Made by a program: the position numbers and the translations under genes | Assembly: GCA_019721075.1 (NCBI GenBank) | Contig: JAHEAD010000003.1 | Coordinates: forward strand, 1-64,000 | Reading direction: 5' to 3' | Source of the DNA: Candidatus Sysuiplasma jiujiangense | GTDB taxonomy: Archaea; Thermoplasmatota; Thermoplasmata; Sysuiplasmatales; Sysuiplasmataceae | Length of the DNA stretch: 64,000 bases | Notes under the pieces: model-generated | Seen by the model: only the letters and a program-made list of their open reading frames with translations | What the model was told of the DNA's origin: nothing | The model's database searches: none | Shown here: piece by piece, positions 24,837 through 33,807 of the stretch | Position numbering within the stretch: the stretch's first letter is position 1 | How the letters are laid out: each line of letters opens with the position of its first letter

Positions 24837-27617
24837 ATGGCAGGCGCAGTGTCGGCAGGCATCGTCGATCTGTGGAATTCGCACAGGACGGAACTCGAGA
24901 AGAGCATTACAGGGAGGGTGGCAGACAGCCCCATCCAGACACAGACGTATGCCTCGAACGCGGGAATTTTTGAATTGCGCCCGCTCGCTGTAATAACGCC
25001 GGAGCATGAGGAGGACGTTGCCTCCATTATGAAATTCTGCTCCAGGTATGGACTGCCCGTTACCGCAAGGGGAAGCGGCACAAGCGTTACAGACGCGGCG
25101 GTCGGGCAAGGAATAATAGTCGATCTGGGCAGAAAAATGAACGACATAACATCGGTAGACCTTGACAGAGACGAGGTCGAGGTTCAGGCTGGAATGACGA
25201 TAGAGGCATTGAACAGCGAACTCTCGAAATACGGAAAAATGCTCCCGCTGTACCCGGTGAAAGGAAGGGGCTGCACGGTAGGAGGATGCATTGGAATAAA
25301 TGCAGGCGGATTCCTTTCGGCCGGATACGGCAGCATTGACGGTATGCTGATTTCACTCAAGGTGGTACTGCACGACGGCACAGTGACCGAATGCGGCACT
25401 GGCAGTTTCGCCGGCGGTTCACGGCTTCTGGAAATGGCCGTCAGCGTATCAGGCGCCGGTTCCGCAGTCCGCCTGTTTGCCGGAAGCGAGGGAAAAATAG
25501 GAATCATAGTTTCGGCCAGACTGAAAATGGTCGACGTGCCCCGGGAGGAGAAGATTAGTGCCTATTTTTTCAGGAATCTTGAGGACTGCACGGCGCAGGC
25601 GGTTGCGTCGAAATTCAGCGGATGCATTTCGGCCATGTTTGCAGACTCCCTTGTAATGTCATCGCTCACATACAGACTTGGAGACTTTTCTTTTCCGAAG
25701 GAAGCCGACGGGTGCATCATTGCGGTTATGCCCGGAAAAGGCAGCCTTCCGGATCCGGCAGTTCTCGGGGCGATAGAGGCAAGAATGCTGAATGTCAGCA
25801 GCGAACGCCTGTTTGCCGCCATTGCAGACAGCATTCATACGCTGTCGAGGCCGGTTCCGAACGGCCGCTATGTTGTCATGATTGAAGGTTTAAGAATCGG
25901 TGCCGGCGGAGCGAATCAGTTCTGCAAGTTTCTGCTTAACACTTCAGACGAGGAAAATACCCGGAAAATAATATTCGGTGATGCAGTTACCGGAACCGTT
26001 TACTTCAGGCCGTTCCTCAACATGACTGATGAGAGGGACAGAAGGAAACATGAAACGATGCTCAGGAAGGCTGCCGGATATGCCCATCGCCTTAATGGCA
26101 GCGTTACCTCAGAGAACGGGCTTGGCCTTCTGCTTTCGCCCGGATTCAGGGAAAATGATTCCGCCTTCCTGAAGAGAATCCTTGTACTGAAAACTGTGAT
26201 GGATCCGGGTAATCTGTTGAATCCGTCTGCACCGGAGGCAGACGCTTCAAAAGCGCCATATCGTGCCGCGGCCACGCACGCGGAGGAAAAGAAGGATACG
26301 CTTCTGAACTGGAACGTTCCGGATATACAGTCGGTAACGGGCCGGGGATTTCTGAACTTTGAGGAGGAGGTCAACGCCTGCCACGGATGCGGGGAATGCA
26401 GGACAATTTCATTCATCGAAACGCAGTGCCCCGTCTACAAGGCGATAGGGGGTGAGATAACATCGCCGAGGGGAAGGAACAATCTGGTAAGATTGGCAAA
26501 TTCAGGTTCCGCTGCGCCTGGAATAAAAATTGATTCAGATGAGTACGCAACATCCGTATTCGATTACTGTGTGCAGTGCAAGATGTGCGTCATAGAATGC
26601 CCGAGCAATGTGAACACGGCGAAAATAATGATGGAAGCGCGGGCGCAGTATATCAGAAAGGCCGGTGTTGGGCGAATCGGGAGGGCGTCAAAATTCTTTT
26701 CCGATTATGAATTCTACACTATTGTGGCTTCGAGCGTTGCAAGCCTTTCCAACAGGCTCATAACCTCGGGAAAGGCACGTTCGCTGCTCGAGCATGCCTC
26801 CGGCATTGACAGGAGAAGGAGAATACCGGAATTTGACAGTCAGACCTTCTCCGAATGGTTCAGCAGGCATGAAGCAAAACCGGGAAGGAAGGGAGTGGTC
26901 GCCTACTATTCAGACATTTATGCGAACTATTTTGACTCGGCGGTCGGGATAGCGACAGTCGAACTGCTGGAAAGGGCAGGATACAGTGTCATCTATCCAA
27001 AGCAGCGATTCACGGGACTGCCTCTGATATATCTCGGCATGATAAGGGAGGCGAGGAGATATGTGTTTGACAACGCGAGCTTCCTGTTTCCCTATACTTC
27101 GAAGGGAATGAAAATTGTATGCTCGTCCCCTTCCGCAGTAATGGCCCTGAGACATGATTATCTCAGCATTCTCGCGGATGACAGGGCGATGGCCCTCTCG
27201 AAGTCTGCGACAGACATAATAGAACTGTTACATGACGACATTCAGGGCAGCAGGCTGCAGTACAGTTTTGCTCCCCTCAGGCAGAAAATATACTACTTCC
27301 CCTCCTGCCATGCCAGGGCACTGGGCAATCATACCAGGACCAGGTCCCTCCTTGAACTCATTCCGGAGACAGAGGTGGAGATGCTTCAGGAGGGGTGCTG
27401 CGGCGCCGGCGGAAGTTACGGTTTTGCAAAGGAAACATTTTCAATGTCTATGGACATGGGCTCCCATCTCTTTGGCGTGGTTTCATCCAAACTGAAAAAT
27501 GGAGGAATACTTGTGACTGACGGAGAGGAATGTGCCCTGCACTTACGTCAGGGAACGGGCATAAGACCGGTGCTGGCGGTGACAGTTCTGGCGGCACAGC
27601 TGTCCAGGGCGTCCTGA
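24837..27617 (+). CDS. FAD-linked oxidase/Fe-S fusion (GlcD-GlcF, lactate or glycolate dehydrogenase type)
   Basis: A 926-residue fusion. Residues ~40-470 form an FAD_binding_4 oxidase (LPVTARGSGTSVTDAAVGQG, GCTVGGCIGINAGGFLSAGY) with its C-terminal cap ending DPGNLLNP. Two ferredoxin-like clusters follow: CHGCGEC...C near 515 and CVQCKMCVIECP near 578. The CCG module comes last, with YFPSCHARALGNHT near 823 and QEGCCGAGGSYGFA near 860. The first CCG copy (around residue 690) lacks cysteines. Such enzymes oxidise 2-hydroxyacids and pass electrons to the respiratory chain. The substrate (D-lactate, glycolate) is not readable. Confidence 0.88.
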   Translation: MAGAVSAGIVDLWNSHRTELEKSITGRVADSPIQTQTYASNAGIFELRPLAVITPEHEEDVASIMKFCSRYGLPVTARGSGTSVTDAAVGQGIIVDLGRKMNDITSVDLDRDEVEVQAGMTIEALNSELSKYGKMLPLYPVKGRGCTVGGCIGINAGGFLSAGYGSIDGMLISLKVVLHDGTVTECGTGSFAGGSRLLEMAVSVSGAGSAVRLFAGSEGKIGIIVSARLKMVDVPREEKISAYFFRNLEDCTAQAVASKFSGCISAMFADSLVMSSLTYRLGDFSFPKEADGCIIAVMPGKGSLPDPAVLGAIEARMLNVSSERLFAAIADSIHTLSRPVPNGRYVVMIEGLRIGAGGANQFCKFLLNTSDEENTRKIIFGDAVTGTVYFRPFLNMTDERDRRKHETMLRKAAGYAHRLNGSVTSENGLGLLLSPGFRENDSAFLKRILVLKTVMDPGNLLNPSAPEADASKAPYRAAATHAEEKKDTLLNWNVPDIQSVTGRGFLNFEEEVNACHGCGECRTISFIETQCPVYKAIGGEITSPRGRNNLVRLANSGSAAPGIKIDSDEYATSVFDYCVQCKMCVIECPSNVNTAKIMMEARAQYIRKAGVGRIGRASKFFSDYEFYTIVASSVASLSNRLITSGKARSLLEHASGIDRRRRIPEFDSQTFSEWFSRHEAKPGRKGVVAYYSDIYANYFDSAVGIATVELLERAGYSVIYPKQRFTGLPLIYLGMIREARRYVFDNASFLFPYTSKGMKIVCSSPSAVMALRHDYLSILADDRAMALSKSATDIIELLHDDIQGSRLQYSFAPLRQKIYYFPSCHARALGNHTRTRSLLELIPETEVEMLQEGCCGAGGSYGFAKETFSMSMDMGSHLFGVVSSKLKNGGILVTDGEECALHLRQGTGIRPVLAVTVLAAQLSRAS

Positions 27618-27644
27618 TTTCCGGCGGCCTGAAATCCGGGCTGA

Positions 27645-28157
27645 ATGAAGAGCAGCGGACATAGGAGCATCGTGATGACAGGGAAGGCAGTTTTCATCGA
27701 CAGGGACGGCACAATAATCGCCGACTGCCCTTATTGCAAATCGAAGGATCAGGTAAGGGTCATTCCAGCCTCAGCTGAAGGCATAAGAATGCTCAACAGA
27801 CTGGGCGTCCTTGTCATAGTCCTGACAAACCAGTCCGGCATCGGGCGCGGTTATTTTACGGTTGACCAGATGAACGAAGTTAATGATGAGATGACAAGGC
27901 AGCTGAGGGAATACGGCGCAGAGATAGATGCTATTTTTCACTGCCCGCATAAACCGGAGGACGGCTGCGGCTGCAGGAAACCTGAAACCGGCCTCATAGA
28001 AAGAGCCAGAAGGGAATTTCACACGGAGGACGAATTTGTGATCGGTGACAGGGATGACGTCGACGGCGAGCTTGCAAGACGTGCGCATCTCAGATACAGC
28101 ATAGTAGGGGACAGGACAGTAAAGGACATAGTGACGGAATACCTGAAACCGGCATGA
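27645..28157 (+). CDS. gmhB: D-glycero-D-manno-heptose 1,7-bisphosphate phosphatase family (HAD)
   Basis: A HAD phosphatase of the GmhB/histidinol-phosphatase group. AVFIDRDGTI contains the nucleophile and proton donor. VLTNQSGIGRGYF and the zinc loop CPHKPEDGCGCRKPETGLI are diagnostic, and VIGDRDDVDGELARRA ends the core. It probably acts in nucleotide-heptose or related glycan synthesis, which fits the two glycosyltransferases downstream. The start may be M11 at 27675. Confidence 0.87.
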   Translation: MKSSGHRSIVMTGKAVFIDRDGTIIADCPYCKSKDQVRVIPASAEGIRMLNRLGVLVIVLTNQSGIGRGYFTVDQMNEVNDEMTRQLREYGAEIDAIFHCPHKPEDGCGCRKPETGLIERARREFHTEDEFVIGDRDDVDGELARRAHLRYSIVGDRTVKDIVTEYLKPA

Positions 28158-28470
28158 AAACCGGCCTTCCTGATTTATTGCCTGCGGCATTGACTGTGCG
28201 TCTGCGTCAGCCGCAGGTTTCGGTGGCCGGACTGTTTCCGCACATGATCCCAAGATCTGTTCAAGCATGTGAATTCGGGATCATCATTTGAAATTCCTGG
28301 TAGTGCATTGGAGTGATACGCAGACGGCGAGCAAATCAGCCCATGTCGGCTGTTCCGGTCGGAACCGCAATGAGGATCATTCCGATAGTTTTATTGCTAC
28401 AATCAAAGTTTGAGCGGACCAATTGCACCTCATCTCTTGTCCGTAAACAAAAAAAGGGGATTGCCCTCAA
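28158..28470. other. Gene-free stretch with a possible terminator hairpin
   Basis: About 310 bases after gmhB. CCTGCGGC (28181-28188) and GCCGCAGG (28210-28217) are perfect 8-base inverted arms just after the stop and are followed by TTTC; this may be a terminator. The rest leads into the glycosyltransferase promoter (AGTTTTATTG near 28388). Confidence 0.35.
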
Positions 28471-29268
28471 TTGGATGCAAGCATTGTCGTTACTGTCAGA
28501 AACGAGGCTAGGAATATAGAAGGACTGCTTGACAGCCTCGTCAGGCAGACGGGCGACAAGGAAATAGTGGTTGTCGATGCATTCAGCTCGGACGGAACTG
28601 CAGAAATAGCAGGGAAATATGCCGCCGCTTACCCGTACATAAAACTTTACCGGTGGCCTGGAAAGAGAGGGGAAGGAAGGAATTACGGCGTATCGAAGTC
28701 CTCGGGGGATTACGTTGTCTTTATCGACGGCGACTGCATTGCGTCCGAACACTGGCTGTCTGAAATAATCTCTTCGCTTCGTGTGTCGGATGTGGTGGCC
28801 GGCAGGACCGTCTATATCGGCAGAGCCGCATACCTCGGATTCGAAAGGGTTGAACTGTACAGGAAAGGAATGGATGTCACCTATCCTTCGTGCAACCTGG
28901 CCTACAGAAGGAAGGTTTTCACTGAACTTGGCGGTTTCGACAGATGGTTCATAACTGCCGAGGACATCGACCTCAACATCAGGGCTGTAGACAGCGGGCA
29001 TGCAATAAACTACAACGATCTCGCTGTCGTAAGAAGCAGGACAAGAGACAATATTTACGGTTTCTCAAGGCAGGCCTTCTGGAACGGCGCCGGGAGAAAG
29101 CAGCTCACGCTAAAACACGGCAGCCTGTGGAAAAACTACAGACCGCTCGACATGTTCAGGAGGAAGATGAGCTTCCATGGCCTGCTGCGTGTGTCAATGG
29201 CGCTGCTCGGTTACCTGGGATACAAACTGTTCGGCGAAAAAAGAACAGCTTCCACTAAAAAGAATTAA
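28471..29268 (+). CDS. Family 2 glycosyltransferase
   Basis: A GT-A fold enzyme. It begins DASIVVTVRNEARNIEGLLD, with DAFSSDGT and the metal-binding VFIDGDC (a DxD-type motif). SCNLAYRRKVFTELGGFDRW and AEDIDLNIRA provide the acceptor-side ED motif. A C-terminal hydrophobic segment (LLRVSMALLGYLGYKLF) may anchor it to the membrane. The start is a TTG. It probably acts in surface glycan synthesis together with the next gene, which follows after 32 bases. Confidence 0.87.
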   Translation: MDASIVVTVRNEARNIEGLLDSLVRQTGDKEIVVVDAFSSDGTAEIAGKYAAAYPYIKLYRWPGKRGEGRNYGVSKSSGDYVVFIDGDCIASEHWLSEIISSLRVSDVVAGRTVYIGRAAYLGFERVELYRKGMDVTYPSCNLAYRRKVFTELGGFDRWFITAEDIDLNIRAVDSGHAINYNDLAVVRSRTRDNIYGFSRQAFWNGAGRKQLTLKHGSLWKNYRPLDMFRRKMSFHGLLRVSMALLGYLGYKLFGEKRTASTKKN

Positions 29269-29300
29269 TAACCCAGCAATCTTAAACTCGGCAGGATCAA

Positions 29301-29984
29301 TTGATTTCAATCGTTATTCCTACAATAAACGAAGAAGATTCCATTGCGGGAGTCATTGACAGGATCAGAGAGAGCATGAGCTCTGTTGACGAGCCGTATG
29401 AAATATTAATCATTGACACGAATTCCAGCGACAGGACAGTGGAGATAGCAAGAGAACGGGGCTGCAGGATCATCAGGGAGTCGGAAAGGGGTTACGGCAG
29501 GGCATACAAGACCGGCTTCGCGGCTTCGGCAGGAACAACCATAATAGCCCTTGACGCTGATGCCTCATATCCGCCTGAGGCAATACCCGCACTTTTTTCC
29601 GTTTTTAAACGGGAGGGGCTGGACTTCCTTACAGCAAACAGATTCTCCTCCATGAACAAGGGGGCAATGAGCAGGACGCACCGTTTTGGAAACTGGATTC
29701 TGAACGTTGCGACAAGATTCCTTTTCAGTGTTTCGGTGAGGGATTCGCAGAGCGGCATGTGGATACTGAAAAAGGATGCTTTTGAGCGGCTGGATGTACG
29801 GAGCGACGGATTCCCCTTTTCCGAGGAAATAAAGATAAAGGCTGCAAAGAGGCTGAAGTTTGCAGAAGTTCCTGTTCATTTCATGGAAAGACAGGGAGAA
29901 AAGAAGCTGAATACCTGGAAGGACGGCTGGAACAATCTGAAATTTCTTCTGAAACTGCGATTTTCGAGACGCCTGCGCAACTGA
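29301..29984 (+). CDS. Family 2 glycosyltransferase (dolichol-phosphate mannosyltransferase-like)
   Basis: A compact 227-residue GT2 enzyme. SIVIPTINEEDSIAGVIDRI, IDTNSSDRTVEIAR and IIALDADASYPPEAIP (DxD) match DPM1/AglD-type enzymes that load a sugar onto a polyprenyl phosphate. RQGEKKLNTWKDGWNNLKFL is the usual C-terminal motif. No transmembrane helices are appended. The start is a TTG. Confidence 0.87.
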   Translation: MISIVIPTINEEDSIAGVIDRIRESMSSVDEPYEILIIDTNSSDRTVEIARERGCRIIRESERGYGRAYKTGFAASAGTTIIALDADASYPPEAIPALFSVFKREGLDFLTANRFSSMNKGAMSRTHRFGNWILNVATRFLFSVSVRDSQSGMWILKKDAFERLDVRSDGFPFSEEIKIKAAKRLKFAEVPVHFMERQGEKKLNTWKDGWNNLKFLLKLRFSRRLRN

Positions 29985-30045
29985 GAATCGATTCGTTTAT
30001 CGGAAGCAGCATACGATTAAAGCAATTCCCGGTTTACTATAATGG

Positions 30046-30055
30046 TATTTAAATA
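30046..30055 (+). promoter_or_regulatory. TATA box of the TBP gene
   Basis: TATTTAAATA lies about 50 bases before the tbp ATG, giving a short leader of about 20 bases. GGTG at 30090-30093 may serve as its ribosome site. Confidence 0.6.
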
Positions 30056-30100
30056 GTTATTTAAGCACTCATGAAATTCCTTAATCCGCGGTGTTAACCA

Positions 30101-30649
30101 ATGCCGAACATCAAAATCGAAAATGTCGTTGCATCAACTTCACTCGGTGAAGAGCTGGATCTGCAGGCAATAGCGCTGGCGCTCGAAGGCGCGGAATACG
30201 AGCCGGAACAGTTTCCCGGACTCATCTACAGGCTGAAGGAGCCGAAGACGGCAACCCTGCTTTTCAGGAGCGGAAAGGTTGTATGCACGGGTGCAAAGAG
30301 TCTCGAGGAAGTAAAGCTCGCCATAAGCAAGGTTTCAAAACAGATTGAGAAGGCCGGGATTATAATAAAGATCGAGCCCAAGATCGAGGTGCAGAATATT
30401 GTTGCATCGTCTGACCTGGGCCAGGAAATCAACCTGAATGCCATCGCAATAAGTCTCGGCCTCGAGAAGGTTGAGTATGAGCCGGAACAGTTTCCGGGGC
30501 TTGTATACAGGCTCGACTCGCCGAAGGTTGTCGTCCTCCTTTTCGGGAGCGGAAAGCTTGTATGCACGGGTGCGAGGAAACCATCCGATGTCGGTGACGC
30601 CGTTCAAAAGATAATGATAGAGCTCCAGGGCGCGGGCTTGCTGCACTGA
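30101..30649 (+). CDS. tbp: TATA-binding protein
   Basis: TBP, the general transcription factor that bends the TATA box. The two direct repeats of its saddle are obvious: IENVVASTSLGEELDLQAIA ... EQFPGLIYRLKEPKTATLLF ... SGKVVCTGAKS, and VQNIVASSDLGQEINLNAIA ... EQFPGLVYRLDSPKVVVLLF ... SGKLVCTGAR. Length 182 is standard for archaea. The TatD-like gene begins two bases after its stop. Confidence 0.97.
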   Translation: MPNIKIENVVASTSLGEELDLQAIALALEGAEYEPEQFPGLIYRLKEPKTATLLFRSGKVVCTGAKSLEEVKLAISKVSKQIEKAGIIIKIEPKIEVQNIVASSDLGQEINLNAIAISLGLEKVEYEPEQFPGLVYRLDSPKVVVLLFGSGKLVCTGARKPSDVGDAVQKIMIELQGAGLLH

Positions 30650-30650
30650 G

Positions 30651-31499
30651 ATGAGCTATCCGGTATTCGACAATCACGTACATCTGCGCAGGGAAGGACG
30701 TTTCATAGCCGCTGCAGATGAATTCAGGCGCAGGGGCGGTACGGGAATGATGCTTGTAAATCTGCCCCCTGCGGTCCCGGTTACTGAGAGTTCATATTTC
30801 GAGATAATGTATAGCGCTGCTGAGAAACTCAGAGATGAAGTGAAGAGCACGCTGGGGCTGACGGTTCTCCTTGCAGTGGGGCCATATCCCGTCACTCTGC
30901 TGGAGATGGCGGAAAAACTGGGCATTGAGGAAGCGGAGGGAAGGATGACTTCGGCTGCAGTGCTTGCCGCACGCCATGTGGTGGAAGGCAGGGCGGATGC
31001 GATCGGTGAGGTGGGCAGGCCGCATTTCCCCGTTCCGGAGGAAATCATGGAGGCAAGCAACCGCATACTCCGGGCATGCATGGAAGAGGCAAAAGGGGCC
31101 GGATGTGCGGTGATAATTCATGCTGAAGATCCGAGTCCGGAAAGCATGTCGGATCTCGCGCGCAGGGCTGACAGGGCGGGACTGGACAGGGGAAGAGTTG
31201 TCAGGCACCACTGCACTGATCTCATACTGCCAGGGGAAAATCATGGCCTCTTTCCCTCCATAACCGCAAAGAGGGATACTGTGGCGCAGGCTGCGAAAAA
31301 GGGAAGCAGATTCATGCTGGAGACAGATTATATCGATGACCCGCGCAATCCGGGTGCGTTCCTGGGCATCGGAACGGTGCCGAAAAGGGTGAGGGAACTG
31401 GTCGACGCGAGCGGTTCGGACGATAAAATTGCCTGGAAAGTCGGATTTGAGAATCCGTCCGCGGTTTACGGCAGCGACAGGTTTCCGTCCGGCAGATAG
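30651..31499 (+). CDS. TatD-related metal-dependent hydrolase
   Basis: A TIM-barrel amidohydrolase. VFDNHVHLRREG near the start provides the metal-binding HxH. AIGEVGRPHF, VIIHAED and FMLETDYIDD give the remaining ligands. It resembles the archaeal TatD-related hydrolase group (COG1099) rather than DNase TatD itself. The substrate is unknown. It appears co-transcribed with tbp. Confidence 0.82.
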   Translation: MSYPVFDNHVHLRREGRFIAAADEFRRRGGTGMMLVNLPPAVPVTESSYFEIMYSAAEKLRDEVKSTLGLTVLLAVGPYPVTLLEMAEKLGIEEAEGRMTSAAVLAARHVVEGRADAIGEVGRPHFPVPEEIMEASNRILRACMEEAKGAGCAVIIHAEDPSPESMSDLARRADRAGLDRGRVVRHHCTDLILPGENHGLFPSITAKRDTVAQAAKKGSRFMLETDYIDDPRNPGAFLGIGTVPKRVRELVDASGSDDKIAWKVGFENPSAVYGSDRFPSGR

Positions 31500-31503
31500 C
31501 TCC

Positions 31504-31791
31504 CTATCTTATTGTGAAGCACTCCGGCGAATCTGTGCACGCGATCTCATTGGCATCGATGCGTGTTATCCGCGCGTACGGATTTCCCTTCCTGCACAGT
31601 TCGAGGACAGCGTACACCGCGTCCCTTCTTCCCTGAAAGACAGCCTCGACACTGCCGTCGCTCAAGTTCCTGATCCATCCCTTCACGCCGCCGCCGTCGG
31701 CGAATCTCTTTGCATATGCACGGAATGAAACACCCTGAACGGTTCCATAAAAAACGGCATGCAGGCATATATCCGCTTCTTCCACGTGCAT
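31504..31791 (-). CDS. Acylphosphatase
   Basis: A 95-residue acylphosphatase. GTVQGVSFRAYAKRFADGGG contains the catalytic Arg in the P-loop-like turn, and VKGWIRNLSDGSVEAVFQG has the catalytic Asn. It hydrolyses carboxyl-phosphate bonds. The ATG at 31791 is preferred, because the family begins a few residues later and an AAATAATTAAC promoter element lies about 25 bases upstream; the open frame continues back to 32124 across truA. Confidence 0.9.
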   Translation of the reverse strand: MHVEEADICLHAVFYGTVQGVSFRAYAKRFADGGGVKGWIRNLSDGSVEAVFQGRRDAVYAVLELCRKGNPYARITRIDANEIACTDSPECFTIR

Positions 31792-31839
31792 GTCTTTGAC
31801 AGGGCAGTAGTTAATTATTTCTCCGCTGCGCATTAGCCC

Positions 31840-32640
31840 ATGTCGTGTCCAATGACGAGAATCGCGCTGAAATTCGGCTATGACGGCAGCTGCTTCAGCG
31901 GTTACCAGAGACAGCCGGCGAAGAGGACGGTAGAAGGGGACATAATACTGGCTCTGCAGCAACTCGGAGCAATAAAGGATGTGGAAAGCTCCGGATTCCA
32001 GAGCGCAAGCAGGACGGACACTGGCGTTCATGCCGTAGCGAATGCAATGGCATTCACAACCGAATTTGATCCGCTCGAGCTGATCAGCGCACTTAACGCA
32101 AAGTGTGAGGACATATACTTCCATTCATACATTGAGGTTCCGGCCACATTCAATCCGAGGAGGGCGCGGATGCGCCATTACCGCTACCTCCTTCCGGAAC
32201 ATCTGGACGAAACGAAGCTACAGCAGACCTTTGATTTGTTTGTGGGAGCGAACGATTTCAGGAATTTTGCCAAGAGCGACGCTTCCGGCCGATACAGAAA
32301 AATTGATGTCATAACGGTGGCCAAAAGGAACGGATGGACAGTGGTTGACTTCATGGGAAAAAGCTTTCTTCACAACATGATCAGGAGAATAACCGGAGCG
32401 GCGCTCGGCGTAATGGACGGAAAGACAACACCTGATGAAATCAGGGAGGCGCTGAAGGGGGAGAAGGTTGAGAGCTTCGGCCTGGCGAGGCCTGAGTTCC
32501 TGATACTGATGGACGTGGATTACGGAATGATGTTCCACCCCGCTGCCACATCGGCGAAAACAAAAAAGCAATGGATTCAGAGGCTCTACAGGCTCAGGGC
32601 ACTGGAATATCTTTATAGGGAGTTCAAACTGGAAGTGTAA
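31840..32640 (+). CDS. truA: tRNA pseudouridine synthase A
   Basis: TruA modifies uridines 38-40 of tRNA anticodon stems. RIALKFGYDGSCFSGYQRQP opens the domain, and SASRTDTGVHAVANAMAF carries the catalytic Asp. SFLHNMIRRITGAALGV is the second hallmark. Length 266 is normal. It heads a run truA - AK6/Fap7 - CDP-alcohol transferase with tight spacing. The start is the ATG at 31840 or 31855. Confidence 0.93.
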   Translation: MSCPMTRIALKFGYDGSCFSGYQRQPAKRTVEGDIILALQQLGAIKDVESSGFQSASRTDTGVHAVANAMAFTTEFDPLELISALNAKCEDIYFHSYIEVPATFNPRRARMRHYRYLLPEHLDETKLQQTFDLFVGANDFRNFAKSDASGRYRKIDVITVAKRNGWTVVDFMGKSFLHNMIRRITGAALGVMDGKTTPDEIREALKGEKVESFGLARPEFLILMDVDYGMMFHPAATSAKTKKQWIQRLYRLRALEYLYREFKLEV

Positions 32641-32644
32641 TGCG

Positions 32645-33184
32645 ATGATGCGTGTTGTTGCACTTACCGGAACGCCTGGGACCGGCAAAACAACCGTGGC
32701 CGGAAAGCTCTCCGGCATGGGTTATTCGGTTGTGCAAGTCGATGAACTCATACGTTCACTTAATGTCCGCACGACCGCAGAGAGGGGGAAGTCCTGCATC
32801 GCAGTTGATGTCACGGATCTGAAAAGAAAGGCGACCTCGCACTGGAATGCTGTCCGGGAAAAGCAGGTTATAGTGGCAGGACACCTTTCGCATTACGCAG
32901 GTGCCGAAGGGGCGGTGGTGCTGAGGTGCGCTCCTTCAGTTCTGGAAAAGCGGCTCGAGGCCAGGAGATGGAGCAGAGAGAAGATAATGGAAAACGTTCA
33001 GGCGGAAGTCCTGGACGTCATACTCGTCGAAGCTGCCGAAAGCCTGGGCTGGGTACGCGAAATAGACACAACACGATCCACGCCCGCGGAAACCGCCGCC
33101 GCAGTAAGGGAAACGCTTGAGGGGAAAATGAATAATCATCCTGTTGCGTCACGTTGGTCCGGTGAGATTGAAAAATGGTTTTAG
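32645..33184 (+). CDS. Adenylate kinase 6/Fap7-type NTPase
   Basis: A small P-loop kinase. ALTGTPGTGKTTVAGKLS is the Walker A loop. VQVDELIRSL, IVAGHLSHYA and LRCAPSVLEKRLEARRW match the hCINAP/Fap7 family, which acts in 40S/30S ribosome maturation at rpS11 and has adenylate kinase activity. Length 179. Its end overlaps the next gene by ten bases. Confidence 0.9.
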   Translation: MMRVVALTGTPGTGKTTVAGKLSGMGYSVVQVDELIRSLNVRTTAERGKSCIAVDVTDLKRKATSHWNAVREKQVIVAGHLSHYAGAEGAVVLRCAPSVLEKRLEARRWSREKIMENVQAEVLDVILVEAAESLGWVREIDTTRSTPAETAAAVRETLEGKMNNHPVASRWSGEIEKWF

Positions 33185-33807
33185 ACAGGGCAAGGGAAGC
33201 TTCCGAAAGACTGCTCTCCCCTGTTGCAGTGCGCATGAGCAAGTGGAATCCAAACAGGATCAGCTGGTTCTCTTTCCTGCTTGCTCTGTTCGCCTCTCTT
33301 TCGATAGTGGGATCGTCCGCACATACCGCGTATCTTCTTCTCGGAGGCATTATTTTTCTGGCGGCAAGCGGCATACTGGATGCCCTCGACGGGCTGGTTG
33401 CAAGGCTTTCAGACAGAAGCGGCCCGAAGGGAGACTTCCTCGATCACATACTGGACAGGTATTCGGACATTGCTCTCATTCTGGGTTTCACATTCAGTTT
33501 CTATTCCGGCAGCGTTGCGCTGGGCATCTTTGCACTGACGGGCATATTCATGACGAGCTACCTTGGAACACAGGCACAGGCTGCGGGGCTGAAGCGAAAT
33601 TACGGCGGAATCCTCGGGAGAGCTGACAGAATCGTTTACATGCTGGTTGTCCTGCTGCTCGAATACATTTACGGCGGTACACACTATGGAGCACATGGAG
33701 CGACATTCCTGTTTCTTACTCCCTTTGACTGGCTGCTGCTGTTCTTCGGGGTGGCGGGAAACATCACTGCTGTCTGGAGGGCCCTTTCTTCGTGGCGACA
33801 GCTTTGA
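33175..33807 (+). CDS. CDP-alcohol phosphatidyltransferase (archaetidylinositol-phosphate synthase-like)
   Basis: An integral membrane enzyme with about six hydrophobic segments. The signature DxxDGxxAR...GxxxDxxxD is complete: DALDGLVARLSDRSGPKGDF followed by LDHILDRYSD. The family joins CDP-archaeol to inositol phosphate, serine or glycerol phosphate. The genomic association and the length of 210 suggest archaetidylinositol-phosphate synthase, but the substrate is an inference. The 3' end overlaps priL on the other strand. Confidence 0.87.
   Translation: MVLDRAREASERLLSPVAVRMSKWNPNRISWFSFLLALFASLSIVGSSAHTAYLLLGGIIFLAASGILDALDGLVARLSDRSGPKGDFLDHILDRYSDIALILGFTFSFYSGSVALGIFALTGIFMTSYLGTQAQAAGLKRNYGGILGRADRIVYMLVVLLLEYIYGGTHYGAHGATFLFLTPFDWLLLFFGVAGNITAVWRALSSWRQL

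Noticed and set aside
31792-32124. N-terminal extension of the acylphosphatase
   Set aside because: It is antisense to truA; the acylphosphatase fold needs only the last 95 residues, and a promoter-like element precedes that start.
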